Assembly: GCA_025766275.1 (NCBI GenBank)
Contig: JAFKAC010000005.1
Span: 806,001 to 870,000 of the forward strand
Length of the DNA: 64,000 nucleotides
Origin: Lactarius indigo
Lineage: Eukaryota > Basidiomycota > Agaricomycetes > Russulales > Russulaceae
Direction: 5' to 3'
The notes beneath the pieces were generated by a model. The model was given only the letters and a program-made list of their open reading frames with translations, had not been told where the DNA came from and searched no databases. Positions 56,162 to 64,000 of the stretch are shown here, in pieces. The translations under genes and the position numbers were made by a program. Every line of letters starts with the position of its first letter. Position 1 is the stretch's first letter.

Positions 56162-56672
56162 TGTTACGCTCCACTGGTGTTAGTCCAACTTGGACTCTGA
56201 AACAGGTGTAATTGACTTAGCAAAGATCAGGTGAATGGGGATCATGTGTCAACCCAATGCAAGCTGAACAGGGGCACTACTGGCACACGCTGTAGCAATG
56301 GTAAAGAAGTACTATCCCTTGGTGGATAGGAGTGGAGGTACTCTTAGTCTGAAGACTAAGGCAGACAAGAGACAAGTCAAGATGGTGGATTGAAGAAGAC
56401 CAAGATGGGGACTCTTGGTCTTCCAGAGCGACTACTTATACAGATACACATGGGCTTTAAAGCGCCGCTAGAACAGTAAAGAACCAATAGCATAACTAGC
56501 TCAAACCCTAGTACAGCTATCCTAGGAATGAGTCATACATAAGTCACAATCACATGTGAACTACTATGCTGACTGATACAATGTAAGAGTCCATGACTAA
56601 TACTACTATCGGGCCATAGTCATAACCGGCTATGAGTCATTCACACTGCATAATAGAGTCCATACCATAACA
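56162..56672 (-). repeat. 5' LTR of element C2 (511 bp)
   Basis: Minus-oriented LTR-C with TATAAGTAG near 56435-56427, then AAGACCAAGAG and ATCTTGGTCTT as a near-perfect hairpin at the predicted RNA start. Same length as the 3' LTR. Confidence 0.93.
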
Positions 56673-56961
56673 TCGATGTCACAATTGTAGTTTCTTCCTG
56701 CTGGTCTCACAATGTCCCAGCGATGGTCTATGGGGTTCCACATAACCTCTGTCCAACAAAGATGGTCGAAATTGAACTCAACATGTCGAAAACAGTTGGG
56801 CCCATTGAACTCCACAAAATATCCAGTATCTTCTCCTCTTCCCCTCCACTGGGCTGCTCCCAGGAATTTTGTTGGTACATTGTGATCTCCTCTCCTTTTG
56901 AGGGAGTAAGGATGGAATGACGTCCACTGTTCTCTTGTCAAATACACCACAATGAGGATCT
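56673..56961 (-). pseudogene. 5' end of gag of element C1, separated by C2
   Basis: Leader domain VYLTREQWTSFHPYSLKRRGDHN ... DHRWDIVRPAGRNYNCDID, ending exactly at the TCGAT TSD of C2. It joins in frame with the sequence at 48904 once C2 and one TSD copy are removed. Confidence 0.9.
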
Positions 56962-56970
56962 TGTTCTTAA

Positions 56971-57476
56971 TGTTATGCTCCACTGGTGTTAGTCCAACTT
57001 GGACTCTTTGAGGGCATAGACAACTTAGCGAAGAATAGGCAAATGGGGATCATGTGTCAACCCAACGCAAGCTGAACAGGGGCACTATGGGCACACACTG
57101 CAGCAAAGATGAAGAAAGACTATCCCTTGGCAGATAGAAGTGGAAGTACTCTTAGTCAGAGACTAAGGCAGATGAGTGAGTCAAGATGGTGGATTGAAGA
57201 AGACCAAGATGGGGACTCTTGGTCTTCTTAGATGACTATTTATACAGATACATGCGGGCTTTAAAGCGCTGCTGGAACAATAGAGAACCAATAGCATAAC
57301 TAGCTTGAACCCTAGTACAGCTATCCTAGGAATGAGTCATACACGAGTCACAATCACATGTAAACTATCATGCTGACTGATACAATGTAAGAGTCCATGA
57401 CTAATACTAATACCAGGCCGTAGTCATAACCGGCCATAAGTCATATACAATGAGTCATTCAGTCCATACCATAACA
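56971..57476 (-). repeat. 5' LTR of element C1 (506 bp)
   Basis: Minus-oriented LTR-C, paired with 40763-41259 by shared variants. Predicted RNA start hairpin near 57200-57225. Its right end (57476) borders non-transposon sequence. Confidence 0.9.
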
Positions 57477-57793
57477 TCTATGGTCAACAAGTGGTTCATT
57501 GCCCACATCCAGCAACTGGGAACTCCATTGACTTCTCCTGGGTGGACAAGGTATGTGCTTATTCATTTTCAGTCCCTGTAACTAACACGGAGTGTTGGCA
57601 CTGCAGATACATCGATGAGACAATTGAATGCGACCACTCAAGGTTCACATCTGATGCCAATGTGAACCCATATCTCAACTTCACAAGTGCAGATGGCAAA
57701 GGCGATGTGGATGGTGGCACTGCCAGTGGTGGTGTGTCAGGTAATTTGGTTGGGGCGATTGGCAGCATGGCAGGCATTCTCAAGCATGTGTAA
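57477..57793 (+). pseudogene. 3' remnant of an unknown gene cut by element C1
   Basis: Two apparent exons around an intron of about 57 nt (GTATGT at 57550 to CTGCAG at 57606). Exon 1 residues include NKWFIAHIQQLGTPLTSPGW; exon 2 reads YIDETIECDHSRF and a Gly-rich tail ending GSMAGILKHV at 57793. The upstream part is missing at the C1 junction. No family recognised. It may be an old gene fragment or a short gene with a start lost to C1. Confidence 0.4.
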
Positions 57794-58552
57794 TGGGCTG
57801 TATTTTTTTAGTTTTGAATAAGATTTATTCGTTCTCACAAACCTCAATATGTCTGATTAAGCAAGCCTGGTTGAAGTGGTGATTATATTGAGGACAAATG
57901 TGGCCCTGAGACCAGGATTCATGATGACATCGTTGCTGGACAGGGCCCAGCAATCCTGGGGACATGCACTGTGTCAACCGGCAGCAACAATTACAGAAAG
58001 TCCTCAGGTCAGACACCAGGACAAACCTTGGATGTTTAACTCTTGAAACCAGGGTGATTGTTGACACTGCAGCCAGACATGGCCCAGAGATCCTGGGCAC
58101 ATGTACCAGTGATGACAACTGAGTGATGACTACATCAAGATCAAGCACCACTCCCAAACATCCTCAGGTCAGACACCAGGACAACCTCAGGATGCTCTGG
58201 CTCTTGAAACTGGGATGATCGGGTGAGATTGCCGAGGATCCATTGAGTTTTGGTGCTAAATGCAACCTCGGGAGTGTGCTCGGCACAATTGTCATTGACT
58301 CCCGAGTAAATTTTGGAACGGCACTCAGGCTTAGTGGCCACTCATACAGGGGCTCGGCTTCGTGATCAACAGAATTCATTTTAATTGGGTACTACGTTTA
58401 AGCGACAAAAACCATCAAATTTTCTTGTTGAGGACATCCGCCGCTTAGTCGCTTCCCACCTAACCTCAGGACAGTTTCCCGTCCCAGTGATGTACGATTA
58501 TTCCGTATTCAAACACATTACATAAGTGATCGAAAGATACACGATGACGTTC
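57794..58552. other. Intergenic region with a diverged tandem duplication
   Basis: Two copies of a unit of about 165 bp (roughly 57880-58045 and 58046-58215) share CCTCAGGTCAGACACCAGGA, TCTTGAAAC and GGCCCAG..ATCCTGGG. No coding signature. The right part is CpG-richer and probably 3' flanking sequence of the vip1-like gene. Confidence 0.5.
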
Positions 58553-59688
58553 TCAGTCCTTAGAGGCCTCCTTTGATTCCGAAGGGCCCGAAGCCTCTCC
58601 ACCAGTAGAACCGGTCGCATGAGTATGCTGGGAGTCCTTGTGCTCGCCTGCGATCCGACGGGCTTCCTCATGTATATCCAAAATTTGCTTCGAGGTCGAA
58701 GTGTAGAACGATCGCACGCGCTGGCCAAGGGGGGAACCCAAGGCACGCGTATAATACTGTCAACGCGAAGCATCAGGTGAGGCGTATATGGTGAGCTCAA
58801 GTGTTCACATACATCCCCAGCAACCTTGGTGTAGCCCTTCTGCTCGTCTACAGTCTTGGCGCGCTGCGTGGCAGTCTGGAATGTACTGGTCACCTTGCCG
58901 GATAGTGTTTGATCAGGACCAAGCGCTTTGGCGCCGATAGACACATCGAGAGACTGAAAGTAGTTCAGGAAGCGCGTAGAAATACCCTTTTCGTCTGTGG
59001 ATGTAGTCACTTGAGTGTGAATGAAGTTGGACAACGACGTTGGGCTCACTATCAAGTTGGATGGCACGTTGTAGGATACTGTCAGAAAGTTTATATCCCT
59101 TGGCCAAGTATTCCGCGGCAACTGGACAACCAAAAATTACCCCAGAGTCTTGTATCGCACAGAGAATACTCACTGCCTGCCCTCGGCTTGTCACTCTGAT
59201 CAAGAGGAGAGCCCGGCACGTGCGGAGCTTCCTCTTCGTCTGGGTGCACAGTATCGGAGTGCACGCTCAGATGAGCACCATCAAGTGAACCACCGTTCAG
59301 CTACATAGATAATTCAATGGGTAACAGCATTCGTAGAGCGAGAAGTGACCCCACTATGAGAGCTGTCTTTGCAGCGTTGGGTTTCTCGAAGTGTACCACC
59401 GCTGATTTTGAAGGGCCGGTCTCATCGAGGTTGATTTGCGAAATCCTTCATAAGATTTATCATAGAACCATAGGGAACCCGCATCGGAGGAACAACGCAC
59501 TTTCCACAATAGCTAGAAGACGGCAATTTAGAGAGTGACACAAGGTTACGCAATCAGATAAGCGACATACGAGAAGAAATCATGCAGCTGTTGTTCCGTT
59601 GTGGAAGCAGCAATACTCGAAACCTGTCGCTATCAACGAAATCTAAGATATGACAAACTATGATACGCACATTGACAGTGTAAGACAT
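58553..59688 (-). CDS. Vip1-like RRM protein
   Basis: RNA-recognition-motif protein of the fungal Vip1 family; its cellular role is poorly defined. ATG at 59688 starts an 18-nt first exon (MSYTVN) joined after a GT..AG intron to VSSIAASTTEQQLHDFFS. Later exons give INLDETGPSKSAVVHFEKPNAAKTALI (RRM RNP region, about 59340-59430), LNGGSLDGAHLSVHSD and EEEAPHVPGSPLDQSDKPRA (about 59220-59300). The conserved C-terminal half follows: VAAEYLAKGYKLSDSILQRAI, KGISTRFLNYFQSLDVSIGAKALG, TVDEQKGY, SPLGQRVRSFYTSTSKQILDIHEEARRIA. Ends KEASKD at 58553. No disabling stops; about seven exons. Same strand as ppo, 168 bp downstream of its stop. Confidence 0.85.
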
Positions 59689-59856
59689 GACGAGGAGAGA
59701 TAATCAGGCTCAAGGGCCCTACAAACCCTTAAGTATCTCTTTCTTTGCTCCACTGACGTCACTCGTATAAATCACGTGTCTGATGGTTTACATTTACATT
59801 ACTGCTAGTGCAGGATCTAAGTACATATAAGACAGGATACCACACAATTCAACCTC

Positions 59857-62800
59857 TCATTCGTCAAACTGAATTGCGGTCGTAAGACAATGTGCAGAGT
59901 CAGGGTCGAAAACACGACCTACCTGGACAATGAGCGAGCCGGGGAACGGTGTGAGACGCCCATTCATGTCACTGTAAGACTGTTCGGGTACGTTGTGGAT
60001 TTTTTCCGTGAATCTTGTCAACCGGCCGGACTGTGTCGGCTGGCGTCGCAAGTTCTTCAATTTGAATATTTGTCCAAGTATGCGCGGCACGACCTAGCCA
60101 AAGCCGTGAGAAATGGAACTGTGGGGAGCTAGGTTGTTCATACCCGATCAAACAAATCCTGAGACAAAAGGCTACGAGCTCTTGATCAATAAAAATCAAA
60201 ACTCAATCGTGATATCGACTCACCCTTTACGATCCAATCCAAGAACATCTGCGACCTTTCTTGGCTGCCGTCCATAATTCGGCTCCTTAGGACTCTCGAA
60301 CGTCGATGACTGTCAGGCCACATTCATCAGCCTAGAATATGATGCTTGTAGTGGAGACTTACGTCATGAGTAGCACCAGTGATGTCGACCAAAATATGTT
60401 GGCCCTTGGCGACTGCAGTGCCTGCGACATTCGCGGCAGATCTTGCGACCAAAAGTAAGCTAGAAAGCTACACCACAGTCATGGTCAATACATCGCCTTT
60501 CTTGTATGTTCTAAAACCTAGAACTCACAGGAGGGTCCAGGCCTGGGTCCCTTTGTGAGCACTAATCTCTGCACGACGACAGTTGAAGCTTACGAAGTGC
60601 TTCAAAAACGTAGGGTATGACCTCAGTATTCGCATCTTTCTCAACCAAGCGCACAATTTGCTCTCGCTGGGCCACCTTGTCGTCGTCGAGGTAGAAGTTG
60701 ACAACATGGGCGATAATTTGCGAGAAAAGGGCAGCAGTGGTTACAACCGACGCAAGAAGGCTGTTGGCCAGGCTATCCAACTCGCTGTCGCTCGTTTGTG
60801 AACCGGTGGCCTTTACTAACACGCTCAAGAAACGTTCACTATGGTCGTTCTTCCCGGATACCCAGTGTAAGACCGAGTCGGTGATGCCCTCGACGTTCAC
60901 CTGCACTCAAGGTTCTCAGTTCGTATACAAAGGTATCAAGTAGCGGGCAACATACCAAACCTCGTGTCAACTTCACAAGATGGCCTTTGAGATACCGTAT
61001 CATCTCGCGAGTAGCTTCTTGAGACTGTTCTCGCAAGGCCCAGTCATTTGACGGATCTGTGTTACGATAAACGTAGCTGGAGGAAGTGGCTGAGTAAACA
61101 CTATCCAAACTAGACCAGATTCGAGACTCACTTTCCGATTTTTGCAAACCAGCTGTATAGCTCCTGTTCCCTGTAAGTACCCCGAGGATTTCCCTCGACC
61201 TTCAGAGGCAGCCCAATCTAGGACATGACTAGATGAGCATCGTAATTTGGTGCAGTAGCCTGTACACACAATATCGTTGGAAAGCCAGTGAACTGGAATA
61301 AGGTTGATGACATCCCGCACGATGTCAATATATTTAGTGTGGACACCAACACCTTTTAGCTGCTTCCTCTTGATCAGTGCGTCCGTGAGGCTGGAGAGTG
61401 CTTGGGCAGCGCTCTTCAGCTCTTGTTCGTCTGTAAGTACGTGCTCGACCTTCAAGGGCACACAATAAGTGAGACGACGGCCGGCATGTAATGGAGGACG
61501 CACAGATTCAAAATCGAGGTGGACCCCGCCAGTCAAGATCTCAAGCCGTTGCCGAGCGCTCGATGTGTAAGTTGCTGGCTGCGCGAGTAACCTCTGAACC
61601 TCTGAGTACGATTTGACTACGACCGTGGGTCCAGCCGGCAGACGAGGACGACCCCATTCGTACTTGCGCCCCACGTCATCTGGAAAATCCTTTGCAAACT
61701 CTCTCATCTTTTCTGGTACCATCATCGGGAAGTGAGCATATGTAGAGCCTGCGGGGTAGTAATCCGGCAGGTGACGGAACAATAATTTTGACAGCATGCC
61801 CCCGTAGGACCCATCCGCTGTGTCCGCCTGGCAATCGTTGTAACCCCAAGTAGTGAGATTGAATGCTTGTGAAGGGGTGTCAGAGACGCTGGTCAGATGA
61901 AGAAGTGAGAACCGCATACGGGTAAAATCAACAGTCAAGAAGCGATCGCCTCGTGTAAGAGCGACGGCATCACCAAGAATCGCACGAGATGTCGTGTAGC
62001 CCGGACAGAGCCCGGCACCAGGCATGGGTTCCTTAGTCTCTTCCGCTTGCATGCCGACATATAGCTCCAAGTTATCGATGTCATGATACAAAGCCTCAGC
62101 AGCAGCCTCGGAGATAGTCAGTAAGAGGGATGTCAATATCAGGTGTCAACTGACGGCGACGCTCTCATCGGAGTTCCATTCCAGGAATGACTTGTAGGCT
62201 ACCGGCGATTATCAGCGACTCTCGGGAAAGCGCACTCGGACCAAAAGTACTTACGGTTCAACCCCATGAACTCCCGAAACTCGTTTAACTGAAGCAGGGG
62301 GATAAGACCCCAACGTAAACGTGATACAAAATATACTTACCGTGCATGCACCCCACGCCCGACCTTGCTCGATGCCCAACAGTTCGACCACACGCAACAC
62401 CTCTGGCGTCCCACGTGCCCCAAAAGCGCGGGCAGGTGCTGCCGTCGCATTTTGAAGGATGCGTGCTAGGTCTGCGTCTGCAAAGCGTCCGTTGGCACTA
62501 CGTTTAAGGCTGTGAGGGCAAGCGTGAGTGGCTCCATTGTAGAATCAAAAATGGCATTACAAACCCCCCGAATGTCCACTTTTTGATATCTGGGCCAGGG
62601 TTCATCGCTCGCCGCGCGTTCGCAGTAAAATCTTTCACCGAAACCTATCGGGCGTTCAGTTACCGAAAGTTGAGAAGTCAAGGAAAGTACCCTACTGTCT
62701 TCATATCGACCCCTTTCATCGACTCCGCAAAAAGTTTCTCTGTCCACTCCACATCAGGCTCTGATACGGCCGCATGCCAGCGATACAACAAATTGAATTC

Positions 62801-64000
62801 GATGGATACAACGTTGCCCTCTCCACGTGGGGAGACTTCGTGATCAAGATCACGCGTGTTCTACGACGAGTCTTTCAGGAAACAGGCGAAGATATTTCAT
62901 TCTAGCTCACCATCAAGGGGTCTAGGCGCCAAGGAGATCCATCTCGCACCAAACCAAGGATGGACCCAACGTAATCGCGCAAGATGATCTGCATAAAGTA
63001 CCCCGTATTTACCAGGCGGGCCCTTTGAAAAATCTCCTCGTCTTGGTCGGCGAGGGTAGCAGGATCGCAGAGCCGTGTGTCTTTGAAGGTTCCGTGTTCG
63101 TTGATGCAGAGGATCTTTTCTGCAACATACTTCGAGGCCAATGAGGCAGGTGCGAAATGAATGGCGTGTATACGGTAGACTTACGTTGTGATTGCGGCTG
63201 AGGATGACTAGAAGCGCGCAAACTGCGGGCGGCATATAGATCAAACGGCTGTCCGAAAATACATCGTTCCATAGCCTGCCAGTACCATCCCTTCGGCGTA
63301 CTTTGTTGACTTCTTCTTGCGAGTTGCCATACAGTGGACTTAGATCCAAATAGCTGCTCGCGTTGTTTCGCGTCCAACCTTTTACACTAAAGTCCGTGTT
63401 GAAAATGTTGTGTATGATAATTTCTGCAAAAGCAAAGAACAGGGAGGAGATTCCACCAGGGTGTTCCTTGAACTCGTCCCGCTTAAGAAGTTTATCGAAT
63501 ACCAGATCCGCGGAGGGTAAGGAAGCCGGGGGCAGGCAGCGCAGTGAAGGAACAGAGCGGGCATAAGGTGAACCCGCCTTTCCCATGGAGGGTATGAGTG
63601 GATTATAGTCTGAACCATCAGCAGGGCGGTAAGCATAATTCACAGATCTTGTGCGATAGGCGTCGGTGGGGTCACGGGAGGTATTGACAAACACAGTTCG
63701 ACTCCCATCAACCGGTGCCTGTTGATTCGGGGCAGGAAGGGCAAGATATCCACTAGGGGGGTGGGGCAAGTCCTTGTATACTAAATGGCTGCCTTGTGAA
63801 TATAATATATCCAAACGCCCGAGGTAAGCTCACATATTCCAATGACGTATTGCTGCAGCTTCAAGCTGAATTCCGGAGATTCGCCGCTTAATCTGGCCAT
63901 CAATGTCAAAAGTTTTTCAAGCTAACATAAGAACTGCGTCATGTGGTGTACCAATCAACGAACTGAGAACACATACGAGAAACTTGCGATCATCAATGGT
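59857..64000 (-). CDS. ppo: Ppo-type fatty acid dioxygenase with C-terminal P450-like domain (5' end outside window)
   Basis: Psi-producing oxygenase/linoleate dioxygenase family: a heme peroxidase-like domain oxygenates linoleic acid and a fused cytochrome P450 domain may rearrange the product. Many short introns. Dioxygenase blocks: DDRKF (63990), LQQYVIG, KDLPHPPSGYLALP, SSLFFAFAEIIIHNIF (about 63430), NASSYLDLSPLYGNS, YVAEKILCINEHGTF, EFNLLYRWHA (about 62790; catalytic Tyr and proximal heme His), YVGMQAEETKEPMPGAGLCPGY, LTTWGYNDCQ. P450 part: the I-helix-like ALFSQIIAHVVNFYLDD (about 60720), VAKGQHILVDITGATHD, ILGQIFKLKNLRR; last exon FDE (59868-59857). In the splice model that keeps the frame open I find no Cys at the usual heme-thiolate site. 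One exon junction near 60560-60600 is unresolved. Confidence 0.88.

Larger units (their letters stand above)
48905..56672 (-). mobile_element. Complete Ty3/gypsy chromodomain element C2 (7768 bp)
   Basis: Both LTRs are 511 bp (48905-49415 and 56162-56672). TSD TCGAT at 48900-48904 and 56673-56677, within gag of C1. Internal order on the minus strand: primer-binding site (56159-56149), gag (56140-54225), pol with chromodomain and C-terminal extension (about 54200-49448), polypurine tract GAAAAGGGGGTGA (49428-49416). No nested insertions, so it shows the full plan of this family. It is inactive because of stops. Confidence 0.95.
40763..57476 (-). mobile_element. Ty3/gypsy chromodomain element C1, with element C2 nested in gag
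   Basis: Minus-strand element. 5' LTR 57476-56971; leader and gag start 56970-56673; C2 inserted (48905-56672); rest of gag 48904-46615; pol about 46540-41277; 3' LTR 41259-40763. Its two LTRs share variants absent from the C2 LTRs (CTTTGAGGGNNTA against CTGAAACAGG), which pairs them. The outer flanks (ACAAG and TCTAT) do not match, so the ends have been rearranged. It also hosts a solo LTR-D in the integrase and a solo LTR-E in gag. Confidence 0.9.

Noticed and set aside
1..57476. Classical RIP (CpA to TpA) as the main mutator
   Set aside because: The differences I can compare fall mainly at CpG, and single-copy solo LTRs are affected as well; a dinucleotide computation would decide.
1..64000. 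CRISPR arrays, bacterial operons, ribosome binding sites
   Set aside because: No short regularly spaced direct repeats; introns, poly(A) retroposition and fungal genes show a eukaryotic genome.
1..64000. tRNA and rRNA genes
   Set aside because: I did not recognise any by eye; a covariance-model scan would be needed to exclude tRNAs.

Overview
The window looks like a piece of an Agaricomycete (Basidiomycota) nuclear genome. Evidence: spliced genes with 49-58-nt GT..AG introns, fungal host genes (UreG, a Vip1-type RRM protein, a Ppo-type fatty-acid oxygenase), a KDZ-superfamily DNA transposon with CxC2-type cysteine clusters, and Tf1-like Ty3/gypsy chromodomain retrotransposons. About 85% of the window is transposable element, much of it nested. 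Single-copy host genes sit in two small islands: 12.5-14.7 kb (a SAM methyltransferase convergent with ureG) and 58.5-64 kb (vip1-like gene and the 3' part of ppo).

Layout. 1-5911: the 5' part of a minus-strand Ty3/gypsy element (A), its gag split by a solo LTR. 5912-8101: the 3' end of a related plus-strand element with a zinc-knuckle ORF. 8102-11825: an integrase remnant and stacked solo LTRs, several with perfect 5-bp target-site duplications (TSDs). 12507-14690: host genes. 15164-38036: one Ty3/gypsy element (B) bounded by the TSD ATCAG; its 5' LTR and RT gene carry solo LTRs, and its 3' LTR is split by a 14.1-kb KDZ transposon (23550-37682), which itself contains a 5'-truncated LINE. 38177-39412: a hAT-like foldback element with an 8-bp TSD. 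39432-40762: LTR mosaic. 40763-57476: Ty3/gypsy element C1, into whose gag a complete sibling, C2 (48905-56672), inserted with TSD TCGAT. 57477-64000: a truncated unknown gene, vip1-like and ppo.

How the parts relate. The four larger Ty3/gypsy copies share one plan: LTR, primer-binding site, gag, protease-RT-RNase H-integrase-chromodomain (chromodomain not visible in A, which runs off the window). In B, C1 and C2 the pol frame runs on for roughly 400 codons past the chromodomain to the polypurine tract and 3' LTR. Elements A, B and C each carry an 11-nt primer-binding site exactly complementary to an 11-mer inside their own LTR about 30 nt after a TATA box, the arrangement of Tf1-type self-priming. 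Most in-frame stops in the old elements are TGA where related copies suggest CGA, so CpG deamination is probably the main inactivator; the LINE and the solo LTR at 43501-44044 still hold many CpGs and look young.

The KDZ element is the most unusual object. It has about 155-bp imperfect terminal inverted repeats, a 7-bp flanking duplication, a multi-exon KDZ transposase (now with in-frame stops), four further element-specific gene models of unknown function, and many copies of a palindromic GCGGA-n-TCCGC motif that also occurs inside both inverted repeats.
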